NCBI GenBank assembly: GCA_021613535.1
Contig: CP075493.1
Location: forward strand, 10,850,001-10,914,000
Reading direction: 5' to 3'
DNA: 64,000 nucleotides
Source of the DNA: Adineta vaga
Lineage: Eukaryota > Rotifera
This document shows, one piece after another, positions 43,444-53,987 of the stretch. The translations under genes and the position numbers were made by a program. Under the pieces are notes generated by a model. The model was not told the DNA's origin. It was given only the letters and a program-made list of their open reading frames with translations, and did not search any database. The number at the start of each line of letters is the position of its first letter. Within the stretch, counting starts at the first letter, position 1.

Positions 43444-44676
43444 ATGGATTCAGAGTCAAATATTTTTAATGAACAATTGATCGATGAATTTATTAACAAA
43501 GAAATTCAAGAAGGTTTTCCTGGTGCTGCTCTCACGATAGTTCGACATGGTAAAGTACTTAAACAAACAGTCTATGGTTATAAGCTTAAATATGATGATA
43601 GTGAAACACTTCTTGCAGAACCACAATTATTAATATTAGATACAATGTTTGATCTAGCATCATTAACGAAAATGTATGCAACAAATTATACTTTGATGCA
43701 AATGATTGAACAAGAAAAACTGAATGTTGATGATCCAATCAATAAATATTTACCAGAATATACTGGATGTAATCAGGAAAATGAGTATCGCGAAACAAGA
43801 TTAGTTCGAGATCTATTAACACATACAGCTGGTTATGCTCCAAGTATTGAATTTTATGATCCAGAAAAAGTTTCTTCAGATTTATATTCATTAGAAAAAC
43901 AGAAAACAGAACAAATTATTACAACAAAAGCAGGATTTCAACGATCAAGAGGAGCTAACCATTTACCAATTTATTCCGATATTGATTATATGCTATTAGG
44001 TATAATTATCGAACGTATTAGTAGAATGTCTATTGATGAATATGTTAAAACTAATCTTTATCAACCATTAGGTTTAACACATACATTGTTTAATCCACTT
44101 CAAAATGGACAGTATCAAAAGTCTGATTTTGCTGCAACTGAAATCAAAGGAAATACACGTGGTGGTACAATTCTCTTTCCTAATGTATGTACACATGTAC
44201 TACAAGGACAAGTTCATGATGAAAAAGCGTTTTATTCATTCAATGGTGTTGCAGGACATGCTGGTTTATTTTCAAATCTACATGATATGGCTATTCTATG
44301 TCAAATTATGTTAAATAATGGTATATATGGAAATATTCGATTTTGGAGTAAAAATGTACAGGATTTATTTGTCACACCATATGAACATGATCCATCGTAT
44401 GGATTAGGATGGCGATTAAATCGTAATAGATCATTACAATGGTTTGGTCTTCATGCATCAGAAGACGCTTATGGTCACACAGGATGGACAGGAAATTGTT
44501 CGGTTATTGATCCAAAATATTCATTGGCTATTATTTTATTAACTAATAAACGACATACACCATGTGTGAATGGAATATTTGCTGGTGAAAAATATGAAAC
44601 AGGAAATTATGGCAAAATAATGACGTTAGTCTATGAGGCCATGTCATTGGACAAACATTCGACTGTAACTGCTTGA
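43444..44676 (+). CDS. Serine beta-lactamase-fold hydrolase, YfeW/PBP4*-like
   Basis: Intronless 410 aa protein of the class C beta-lactamase/penicillin-binding family. The nucleophile motif is FDLASLTKMYATNY (Ser73-x-x-Lys76), the second motif is YSDIDYMLLG (Tyr177, with Asp in place of the usual Asn, as in bacterial YfeW), and the third is YGHTGWTGN (His-Thr-Gly). DLLTHTAGYAPS and VAGHAGLFSNLHDMA are also typical. No signal peptide, so cytosolic, unlike the bacterial periplasmic enzymes. It may act as an esterase or peptidase. Closest visible resemblance is bacterial; metazoan LACTB-type proteins are more distant. Probably horizontally acquired. Confidence 0.85.
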   Translation: MDSESNIFNEQLIDEFINKEIQEGFPGAALTIVRHGKVLKQTVYGYKLKYDDSETLLAEPQLLILDTMFDLASLTKMYATNYTLMQMIEQEKLNVDDPINKYLPEYTGCNQENEYRETRLVRDLLTHTAGYAPSIEFYDPEKVSSDLYSLEKQKTEQIITTKAGFQRSRGANHLPIYSDIDYMLLGIIIERISRMSIDEYVKTNLYQPLGLTHTLFNPLQNGQYQKSDFAATEIKGNTRGGTILFPNVCTHVLQGQVHDEKAFYSFNGVAGHAGLFSNLHDMAILCQIMLNNGIYGNIRFWSKNVQDLFVTPYEHDPSYGLGWRLNRNRSLQWFGLHASEDAYGHTGWTGNCSVIDPKYSLAIILLTNKRHTPCVNGIFAGEKYETGNYGKIMTLVYEAMSLDKHSTVTA

Positions 44677-45129
44677 GAATTTACTTCTTTTTGAAATTTT
44701 GCATATTTTTTACTATATAAAGAAAAAACTACTTAAAAATGACATAGTTTACAATGCATTCATCCTTTGAATATCTTCCCTCCACAGGAGAGAGAGAGAA
44801 ATGATTTATGTTTTAATGTTTCTGATTCCATGATAATTACGTCATCGAAAAACAACGAAAAGAATACTTGATTAAAAATGCACTGTCAGTACATCACAGT
44901 GTCATTGAAGAATGATTTAAACAATGACACATTAATCTTTCACCAAAACAAAGGATTTATCAAGCTGAGATAACTGATATAAAATGCTTGTGAGACAATC
45001 AGAACAATCATACAAAACGGAAAAACGCTTCTTTGTAAGTTAATTTTCTTCGATTATTTTGAAATAAAAAAAGGTATGTTCCGTCTATTTCGAAACGAAT
45101 ATATTTCCAAAAACTTTATTTTATTATAG
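44677..45129. other. Intergenic, with probable 5'UTR intron of the next gene
   Basis: AT-rich. A GT donor after AAAAAAAG at about 45073 and an AG directly before the ATG at 45130 suggest a short 5'UTR intron for the Cys-rich peptide. Confidence 0.4.
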
Positions 45130-45384
45130 ATGAATAAAATAATTATTTCAATACTTGTAATCATGATCGGCCTTGTATGTTTTACAGAATCTATCAATGA
45201 GAGTACATGTACTTGTACATGTTGCGCAGGAAATTCATGTACACCAAAACATCAAGGCAGTTTTACTCTCAATGCTTGTTCCATTTTAAAATGCATGCAT
45301 GAATGTAGCTTTAAATACAATCAATGTCCACTTTTGGGAGGTGCTGGTCATTTAGGTGCGGATTGCAAAATACGTCAAAGTTGA
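45130..45384 (+). CDS. Small secreted cysteine-rich peptide
   Basis: 84 aa. A clear signal peptide (MNKIIISILVIMIGLVCFTE) is followed by a mature chain of about 62 residues with ten cysteines, including CTCTCCAGNSC, LNACSILKCMHECS and QCPLLGGAGHLGADC. The pattern implies a disulfide-stabilised extracellular peptide. It could be a defence, signalling or structural peptide; no known toxin or defensin signature is recognised and none is claimed. Confidence 0.7.
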   Translation: MNKIIISILVIMIGLVCFTESINESTCTCTCCAGNSCTPKHQGSFTLNACSILKCMHECSFKYNQCPLLGGAGHLGADCKIRQS

Positions 45385-45920
45385 TTACATGTTGCGAAAG
45401 ACACGTAAATGATAAATTTCTGAATGAAATTGATTTTTTGTTTCATCATTAATAAACATCATTCACATCATATCTGACAACATTTTGTAGGCTCTTGATT
45501 GACGTCATGACTACAAAGTAATTTATGTTTCAAAAGAGTGCTATTCTATATGGGCGTAGTTTATACTGTAAATCTTTTCATAATGTATCACCTCACATGC
45601 CGTCTCATTTGTTGAATACTTGATAAACACATTGAAAATTCCATTAACACCTTGAGATATCAAGTTAGCTGATCTTGCATTTCATAATTTCTTTACTCTT
45701 TAAACAAGAAAATATTATATATAATATTTGTTTCAGTGAATAATGCTATAAGTAGGAACTATAATACAAGAGAAACTACTTTCTAAAGGATTTGCGACAA
45801 CAACATTTATATTAATGAAGATATTGTACTCATAATATAAGTTTTACTTCTTACAAACGATATTTCTTCACATATATAAAGTAAGCATAGTACTAATTAT
45901 TGATTTATTAGACGACTAAA
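45385..45920. other. Intergenic, no gene seen
   Basis: AT-rich spacer between two plus-strand genes. Nothing recognised. Confidence 0.5.
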
Positions 45921-46865
45921 ATGGTAAATGAAAACTCAACTAAAATTATTGGAGTGCCCTCTAATGGACCACTACTACCAAATATCATATTTGACTTTGT
46001 TAATATTGGCTTTTGTTTCATAGCCATTTTCAAAACATGTCTGATTATACTCTGGATCCTTATTCGTCGTTTATTAACGAGATCAGAAGAAAACGTTTTA
46101 TTTCTACTAAGTTTAAATATGTATATGAGTATATTAGTATTTAATTGTCTTTGCCTTGATATGTTTATTTCTATGGTTAGAGGTCATATGCATACGAGCA
46201 TATGGCCAATAAACAATAATCTACTATGGTGTCGTTTAAAAGCCTATCTGTCAAATGTTACTCTTATTTGTTCACTTTATTCTACAACATTTCAAGCTCT
46301 TCATCGTTGTCTTCGTATTACTTATTATACTAATGCTATGCTGTACCGTAATATCTATTTATATTCAGCTGGCATAATAGTTCAAATCTTTGCAAGTATG
46401 CTTCAACCATTGCCATTGTTTCTCTTGAACATATATCAATATGATGATTATCATTGTCAAGTTCAATTTACGAATTGGAGTGGAATGATCATCGCAGCTT
46501 GTCTTGTCTGGCTTCTACCAGTCTTACTTACAGTCGCTATTTATGTATATACAATACATTACATACGTCGGAATTCTCAACAATTTACATTTCGACAACG
46601 AACAAGAATAAAACGTGATATTACAATTATCAGACGTATATTTTGGTTAATCATATTCATATTGATATTCGGTATGCCAGCATGTAGTACAACTATTGTG
46701 TATTATATATTTGGTTATGTTGAATGGTGGGAAAATCATATGATATGGTTAACATTTATACTATCTTTTATGGGAATAAGCACTGTTCAAACATTCTATT
46801 CTCCACATCTTCGTACTCTATGGTTAAAATCATCACGTCGGATTAGTCTAGCGATATGTACATAA
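45921..46865 (+). CDS. Rhodopsin-like GPCR, type 4
   Basis: Intronless 314 aa protein with seven hydrophobic segments. TM1 lies around FVNIGFCFIAIFKTCLIILW, TM2 has LFLLSLNMYMSILVFNCLCL, Cys before TM3 is WCRLKAY, and TM3 ends TTFQALHRCLRIT (HRC at the DRY position). Loop 3 is RRNSQQFTFRQRTRIKRD; TM6 has FWLIIFILIFGMPACS; TM7 ends QTFYSPHLRTLW. It is not close to the other four GPCRs in the window. Ligand unknown; probably rotifer-specific. Confidence 0.8.
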   Translation: MVNENSTKIIGVPSNGPLLPNIIFDFVNIGFCFIAIFKTCLIILWILIRRLLTRSEENVLFLLSLNMYMSILVFNCLCLDMFISMVRGHMHTSIWPINNNLLWCRLKAYLSNVTLICSLYSTTFQALHRCLRITYYTNAMLYRNIYLYSAGIIVQIFASMLQPLPLFLLNIYQYDDYHCQVQFTNWSGMIIAACLVWLLPVLLTVAIYVYTIHYIRRNSQQFTFRQRTRIKRDITIIRRIFWLIIFILIFGMPACSTTIVYYIFGYVEWWENHMIWLTFILSFMGISTVQTFYSPHLRTLWLKSSRRISLAICT

Positions 46866-47803
46866 ATACAATAAGAGTAGCTGTCTAATTCGACTTCGAT
46901 TATATAAACGACGATTTTCAAAAAGTGCTCCTAATCATATTATTTTTGATAGATAAAGATTTAGACTTTGTTACTCATAAATATAATATGTAACCAGAGT
47001 CATATATATGTACATTTATATTTCGAGAATCAATAAATAAAAAGATTTACAAAAAGAATAATTTTTTCATAGGTATTGCTCCTTAGTTGTTACTGTATTT
47101 ATCTTGTACATTTTTCTTGCACAAATTCATGTTTTTAAGGACATAACAATACGAATATGTTTTTATGATATTGTCTTTGTTATATCCATATTTTATTCTT
47201 ATGAAATCTATTTATCTATCTATCTATATATATATAAAGAAGAATATTTATTTATTAGTCTGTTTGTCATTCGTTCAGTCTCTATAATATGTCGATTTTT
47301 TATGTAATGATCTGAATTTAACAGTTCGAAACTAACATGGATTATGATTAAAGACGAAGAAAAAAGTCACCTGCAATGCTAGTGGATGTAAGTAATTAAA
47401 ATAAGAACATATATGCCATTGTTCAAGAACTATCACAATCGTGAATGAAAGAAAACTTTAAAAAAGGGATTTGCAATAGAGAAATGTGCATAGGATGAGG
47501 AATATAATTTTGCAGCAAAATCATTTGCTCTAAAAGCAAATCATACTAATTTGTCTGACATCTAACAAAACATTATAAATAGTAAAATACTTCACGATCT
47601 TTCCATACTTTGATCGATAAGGAGTCAGTTCATCTGTTCATTGTTGTGTATCGCGATGCCTCACAGCAATACTATTTGTAAGAAAATAATTATAAAAAAT
47701 ATTCTTATACTTTCCATCTTATTAATTGACTTATGAATTGAAATATTTAAACTCAGAAAATGTGTCAACTTTTTGTTAATATGATACGCTTTAAATAGTC
47801 AAA
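46866..47803. other. Intergenic, no gene seen
   Basis: About 0.9 kb between convergent genes, with a TATC/TA-rich microsatellite near 47210-47235. No gene seen. Confidence 0.45.
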
Positions 47804-50530
47804 TCAATGTGTACTTGTTTCTATGTTGGTAACTATTTCTTGTAGAATGTTTTGGACGATACAAATAATTTGTACTTGAGCGAGACTATTTTCATATCCA
47901 TGCAGATACGGATGATTTTGAGGTAAAACACGTCGTCCTATTTCTACAGCTTGTCCAGAATATGGAAGTGCTTTTGAGTATTCACCCATGATCCAGTACA
48001 TTACACCAATGTGATTGTAGGTGTTTGCTGTATCTGGATGATCTGCTGGAAGAATAATTTTTCTGATTTCAAGTGTTTTCTCAAAAAACTCCAATGCTTT
48101 TGAATGATTTGTTAAGTTCATATGCACCAAGGCAATACTATTGAGAAGATGACCCATTACTGGATCATGCGGAGGTAATGTATGCTGAGCAAGTTTCAAT
48201 GCACGTTCATAAAAAGGGAGCGCTTTCGCATATTCACCTATGTTCCAATATAACAAACCAATATTACTGTAAGCAGCAAATAGATCTGGCTCATTTGCAG
48301 AGACCGTTGCTTGCTTGATTTCAACTGATTTTTCCATGAATTCTATCGCTTTGGGAATATTTCCCATGGTAGTATGTAGTAAACTAATGTTATTGTACAT
48401 TATACTTAAGTCTGGATGATTGGCTGGAAGAGACTTTAAACTAACTTCAAGTGATTTTTGATAATATTCAAGTCCTTTTGGAAAATCTCCCATATTGGAA
48501 TAGACTAAACCAATATTATTGTAAGTAGTAGAAAAACTAGGATGATTCGATGGTAATGATTTCTGTTTAATGCCAAGCTCTGTTTGGAAAGCGTCGAGTG
48601 CTTTGGATAATTGTCCCATATTGCAATGCAGCAAGCCAATACTATTATAAATAAGAGCTAAGTCTGGATGATTTGGAGGAAGAATTTTTTGTTGAATTTC
48701 AAGTGTTTTTTCATACGCATGAATTGCTTTTGAATACTCTTGAATCCGATAATGAATATCACCCATATTATCATTAACAGTAGCTAAATCTGAATGATCT
48801 TTTGAAAGAGATTGCATACAAATTTCACGTGATTTTTCATAGAATTCAAGCGCTTTTGCATACTCTCCCAGATGATTATATGCTGCTGCGATATAACTGC
48901 AAGTCTCAACCATCAGATTTTGCTCGGAAGGAAGAATCGTTTTTCCTAGTTCAAATGATTTCTGATAGAATTCCAATGCCTTCGAATAGTTTGTCATAAT
49001 GTCATGTGTACGACCGATACTGTTGTAAGTATTGATTAGATTAGATGGTTTCGAATGAGGGTATTTTTGTCGAATTTCAAGCGATTTCATATACAATTCC
49101 AGTGCTTCTTTATAATTTCCTGTGCTAAATTTAATATCTCCAAGATGAAAATAGAACGAAGCATGCATTTTTTCGTCATCATGGAATGTTTCTTTGAGTA
49201 AGACATGAAAAATTTCTTCAGCTTTATCAAAATTTCCCATTTTAATTAACAAATGACCTAATTGTTCCCATTTTGTTGATTTTGATGTTTCTTTTCGTAT
49301 ATATTCCGTTAATTGTTTCAGATCTTGATCATTATCATTAGTTAATGAAAGTCGTACACGCCATACGCGATCTTCAATCTGTTCGATTTCACCAATTCGA
49401 AATACAGTATGCATAGAAAATAAGATTTCTTCTTCGGCAGGAATTGCACTCACTTCTTTAATTGGAGCAAATGGTGTTGTAGAAATAGATGGATCTACTG
49501 TAATATGAAAGAGAACACCAACTGTACCAGGTTTTTTCAGTGATTTTTTAGCGAATTGTAACGAAACAATTTCGTCCAGACTAGTTGATAAAAATGTATT
49601 AAAAGCCAATAAACCATCTTTTTTGTTTCTAATCTCATCAAAGTCATCATTTGGCATACCTTTTCCTCGATAGACATTAATTAAATTGTTTTTATCGATA
49701 TGTGAATGTAGTTTTTCCAAATGTCGATGAACATCCCGTAAGAAAAAACCCATCTTAAGAATAACTTCCACATCTTGTATACGTAGTGCTCGATTTAGTA
49801 ATTGATAAGTAAAACATTCACAAGTGTACCACCATATAGGTGTATGAAGATGATAATCTCGTTCAAAGTCATCAATAATTTTCAATTCATGTGGATTATT
49901 ATGAAATTGTTGTCGACAAAATACAACAAGTTCCATTTTAGCTTTCTCATCATATTCCATATCGAGAAGGATTTCTTTCAATAATTGTGTATACATAAAT
50001 GATGGTTCAAGACGATCCACATCTTTACTTGTTACACTAATCGTTATAGAATCTTGATTACATTGTTGAGTATCTCGTTTAAGTGCGTCACAAATACTCT
50101 TAATCTCATTAAAAACACCTTTGACTTTTGACCATTCCAATAGCCATTGTTTATATTTCGACGTATTAATACAAAATATATAGATAGAATCAAGTTGAGT
50201 TATTTGATGAATACGTGGAATGACTGATTGACTTAACGAGCCCGATATCAATATAAATGCCTTTTCAGTTTTTATTTGACTAAGAAAATTCATGCATAGA
50301 TCAGGATCAGAAAATGTATTGATTGTATTGACGATTTGTCGAAGTTGGAGAAGTGAATTTTTAACATCGAAGTCATCTTCATTCATATTCAAATCTAACC
50401 AAAGTAGAATGAAATTTTGAACAATACGAACTGGTCGTAAGCTTGTAGGATTGTTGGTTTCAACTATTTCTAAATCGATTGAATCAGATAAAACTGATGG
50501 TTTCAAACATTTCGAAATCCAGCGTCCCAT
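47804..50530 (-). CDS. Arginine-type ADP-ribosyltransferase fused to kinesin-light-chain-like TPRs
   Basis: Intronless 908 aa protein. Residues 35-210 are a domain seen in rotifer ART-TPR proteins. Residues about 230-400 are an R-S-E class mono-ADP-ribosyltransferase: NLINVYRGKGM (Arg288), FNTFLSTSLDE (Ser-Thr-Ser 315-317) and PAEEEILFSM (Glu366 and Glu368, the E-x-E). All catalytic residues are present. From about 420 to 870 run some eleven tetratricopeptide repeats of the kinesin-light-chain type, each near 42 residues, with the recurring ...LPPNHPDLA..YNSIGLLH..MG...KAL pattern. The start MGRWISKCLK fits N-myristoylation (Gly2, Ser6) with a nearby Cys8. Probable membrane-tethered modifier of proteins docked on the TPRs. 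Confidence 0.88.
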   Translation of the reverse strand: MGRWISKCLKPSVLSDSIDLEIVETNNPTSLRPVRIVQNFILLWLDLNMNEDDFDVKNSLLQLRQIVNTINTFSDPDLCMNFLSQIKTEKAFILISGSLSQSVIPRIHQITQLDSIYIFCINTSKYKQWLLEWSKVKGVFNEIKSICDALKRDTQQCNQDSITISVTSKDVDRLEPSFMYTQLLKEILLDMEYDEKAKMELVVFCRQQFHNNPHELKIIDDFERDYHLHTPIWWYTCECFTYQLLNRALRIQDVEVILKMGFFLRDVHRHLEKLHSHIDKNNLINVYRGKGMPNDDFDEIRNKKDGLLAFNTFLSTSLDEIVSLQFAKKSLKKPGTVGVLFHITVDPSISTTPFAPIKEVSAIPAEEEILFSMHTVFRIGEIEQIEDRVWRVRLSLTNDNDQDLKQLTEYIRKETSKSTKWEQLGHLLIKMGNFDKAEEIFHVLLKETFHDDEKMHASFYFHLGDIKFSTGNYKEALELYMKSLEIRQKYPHSKPSNLINTYNSIGRTHDIMTNYSKALEFYQKSFELGKTILPSEQNLMVETCSYIAAAYNHLGEYAKALEFYEKSREICMQSLSKDHSDLATVNDNMGDIHYRIQEYSKAIHAYEKTLEIQQKILPPNHPDLALIYNSIGLLHCNMGQLSKALDAFQTELGIKQKSLPSNHPSFSTTYNNIGLVYSNMGDFPKGLEYYQKSLEVSLKSLPANHPDLSIMYNNISLLHTTMGNIPKAIEFMEKSVEIKQATVSANEPDLFAAYSNIGLLYWNIGEYAKALPFYERALKLAQHTLPPHDPVMGHLLNSIALVHMNLTNHSKALEFFEKTLEIRKIILPADHPDTANTYNHIGVMYWIMGEYSKALPYSGQAVEIGRRVLPQNHPYLHGYENSLAQVQIICIVQNILQEIVTNIETSTH

Positions 50531-51137
50531 GTTGTTAATTGACTCACTAATATAATTATATGCGATATTTTATTTTCTCCACGTGTATAATAGAAAAGAA
50601 CACATAAGAGAAAGGAAAAACAGTCAATCGAATCCTTTTCTGTTTATATTTGATAATCAAGGTTATATTCATTATTGATAATATTCATCAAAACATCTCA
50701 ATAAGTTTCGTAACTCGTTTATTTTAAACTACAACATTCTTCTCGTACAGCAGATTTAAAAATGTTTTTTTTTATCCGATATAAGAAAGATATGAAAACG
50801 AAAATAGTTCTATTTGTAGTGACTTTATTTTAGTATGTCAAAACTTGCAAGATGAATTTTTTTCTGTTATTTACATGGGCAAATATAATTCAAGTAAAAA
50901 AGACGATTGTGTTCTTCGACATTTTGGACGATGCATGATGACGTCGAATATGTCAAAATGCGTCAGACGTAAAACAAATAAAACCTTTTTTTTTCAAGTA
51001 TTTCTTTTCTCTCGTGTTGAATATTGTACGTCAGCAACGCAACATATATTGGTTGGAAACCAAACATCATTGATCGATATATAAGAAGATGTATGTTTCA
51101 ATCATTTTCTCTATATACTTGATTATATAAGAATAAG
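50531..51137. other. Intergenic, divergent promoter region
   Basis: Spacer between the ART-TPR gene and the stomatin gene. One 79-codon plus-strand frame (50845-51084) lacks coding support. Confidence 0.45.
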
Positions 51138-52495
51138 ATGGCAACAACAAAATTATATGAAAATGAAAGTTAGTATATATGTAAAAGAATACAATAAAAT
51201 AAGAATGAATTGTATTATTTCTAGATCGTATTCATCCAATGAAAACGGATCAGCCAACAAGAATTCCAAGTAATTGACAAAAAGCTAGTGTTTGAATCAA
51301 AGAATTTCTCTTATTTTTAGTAAATGATGATTCAAAGCAATCAAACGAGAATGACTTTGATCTATGTGGATGGATATTAATTATTTGTTCATATATTCTT
51401 ATTGTGATAACATTTCCAGTGACAGTTTTTTTTTGTATTAATGTTTGTATAAGAAGAATTCCTGTTTCGAACAAAAAAATTAGATGATATTTTTGCTTTT
51501 AGGTTGTTCAAGAATATGAACGAGCGGTTATTTTTCGTCTTGGTCGAATTTTACAAGGTTTGTCTATTGTCTCATCCGATTCGTTGATTGTAATAAGAGA
51601 AATATTTTTATTTTAGGTGGTGCTAAAGGTCCTGGTCTATTTTTTATTGTTCCTTGTGTAGATAAAATTGTTAAAGTTGATTTACGAACATCAACATTTA
51701 ATGTTCCACCTCAAGAAGTACATTTATTTTTTTATATTGAATATTATTTCATCGGGTTAATTATAGGTTTTAACACGTGATTCAGTAACAGTCGCAGTAG
51801 ATGCTGTTGTTTATAGTCGCATTATTGATCCAGTAAGAAGTCTTTTTTTTTATGAACAATTTGTATATCATTTGATTTAGGTTTCTTCTGTAACTCGAGT
51901 TTCTAATGTTCATTCTGCTACTCAGTTACTTGCACAAACATCATTACGTAACATGATTGGAACAAAAACATTACAAGAGATTTTAAGTGATCGAGAAGCA
52001 ATTGCTGATATGATGGAAGTTCATTTGGATGAAGGAACGGTAGCATGGGGTATTAAAGTTGAACGTGTTGAAATGTATGTTTCTTTTGTTGTAAAGATTC
52101 TCTTATCGAATGGTTTTGATTCATACTTTTTTGTAGTACGGATGTTCGCTTACCACAATCGATGCAACGATCAATGGCTGCAGAAGCTGAAGCAAGTCGA
52201 GAAGCTCGTGCAAAAGTGATCGCTGCTGAAGGTGAACAAAAAGCATCAAGACAATTGAAAGAAGCTGCTGATGTTATTTCTTCATCACCTGTAGCATTAC
52301 AATTACGTTATTTACAAACATTAACACAAATTGCTGCTGAAAAAAATTCAACTATTGTTTTTCCAATTCCTAGTTAGTTTTCTTTTTTTTAAATGTACTT
52401 TTAAACATAATTTTTCCTTTGATTTAGTTGAATTACTCAATTTAGTTAAACAGCCACAAGGCCGATCGAATCGATTAACTGATATACTCAATTGA
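51138..52495 (+). CDS. Stomatin (SPFH/band 7 membrane protein)
   Basis: About nine short exons starting at ATG 51138 and ending at TGA 52493-52495. Order: short polar N-terminus, a hairpin membrane segment ([20 protein letters not shown]), then [102 protein letters not shown], then an Ala/Glu-rich coiled coil ([20 protein letters not shown]) and the oligomerisation segment LQLRYLQTL. This is a canonical animal stomatin, a cytoplasm-facing scaffold that oligomerises in lipid rafts and modulates channels. Introns are about 50-70 nt; the small first exons are inferred from phase. Confidence 0.88.
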
Positions 52496-53987
52496 GAACT
52501 CGCATGTACTTTTTTTTTAATTAAACAAATTTTTATATATCAACGATAATTATTGAATTTTAAAGGTGAAGATATCTTTTTTGTTCTTCCTAGACTTCGA
52601 AATGTCACTAGCTACTGAAATATATGATTTCGTATGTTAAACAGCAAACAGAAGGTTAATGGTGTTATTATTTTCTATTACATTAAGGAAAAGAAGAATG
52701 TGTTGTTTAAGAAAATTTTCTCGCTAATACAGACGCAATTGATTTTCAGATTTCAAACAACTTCATCAATGACATCGAAACTAAATGTGACAGTCTTCTC
52801 AATTATTACTTTTTTTTAATATCTTCATCACATATGTTGACATGATACTCAACAATAGCCTAGTCAAAAATTCATCGTGAAACTTATTAGAATATGCAAA
52901 TAACGTTAATACATTTTCTAAATAGGCTATTGCAAGATAATAGAGCTATACGAAATGATAATCTTTCTATTGTGTAAGAGCATGCAATTTACATTAGCCA
53001 ATTACGTAAGGTTATTAAACAAAAATCATACCTTTTGAAACAAGGAAATTCTATCGAAGACTTCAACTGGAATCACATGATAGTCATTAAATTAAACAGA
53101 AATTCTTATACATGACTATTTTTGCTGCTATGGAGAGCGACAGGATAGAGGGAAAATTTTAGGGATGCGCAGTTGCAGTTCAATTAATGGCAAACTACCA
53201 CCGATACTGTGCATCCCTATATAATTTGAAATAAATATGTGGTTCTACCTCAATAAGCAACAGAATAGAAAGAGAAAAAAAAAGTATCTTCCAGCAAGCT
53301 TATTATAAAATATGTTTGATTCTTGACAAGCTAGCATGTAGGTCGCGAAATTCGATTTACTAGTATAACGTGCGTTTGGAAAGAAAACAAAACAAAGGTA
53401 AGTGAAAAATAGAGACAACATGTTCGCATATACAATTTATATATATATGTATATATAATACGAACCTAATAGAAGTGAACTGTAATGTTTGTCACAAAAA
53501 GATATATTCAATAAATATTTAAACAATTGTCAAATATGAATATAGTTAACTGTAAGAGGTTTATTATATTCTATCCTTATCTTTATTCAAACATCATATT
53601 TTGATTTTCTAGTGAAATAAGTAACTTAATTAGATACAGGTCGTTTATTGAACAATAGATAGTTCTGTTGCCATTGGTTTTGTTGTACAATAATCTGCTC
53701 ATAACTGAGCAAATATTAGTACAAATTTCAAGGCGAATAATCTTTTAGAATGTTGAAGAATATGAAGGTTAGGACTATAGGAAAGGATCGGTAAAATATA
53801 CTTCTTACGAGTTTACTACCATATACCATCGGTTATATATAACGGTGACTCAAATTTTAAAATTATTCTTGTACATACCTTTATATATAAAAATTTATTA
53901 TAATAGATTTGATAGCAGCCAAGAACAATATTTACAGTAATATTATTACTTTGACTAGTAAATTTTAAAATATTACGTTTTTGATTA
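52496..53987. other. Intergenic, one hairpin noted
   Basis: About 1.5 kb without a convincing gene, AT-rich, between two plus-strand genes. The only structure I see is the inverted repeat at 53160-53219, listed separately. Confidence 0.45.
53160..53219. repeat. Perfectly placed 14-bp inverted repeat (hairpin)
   Basis: TAGGGATGCGCAGT at 53160-53173 and ACTGTGCATCCCTA at 53206-53219 are inverted copies with one mismatch (a G-T pair as RNA), separated by 32 nt. It could fold as a 14-bp stem. The GC content is higher than in the surrounding spacer. Confidence 0.6.
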
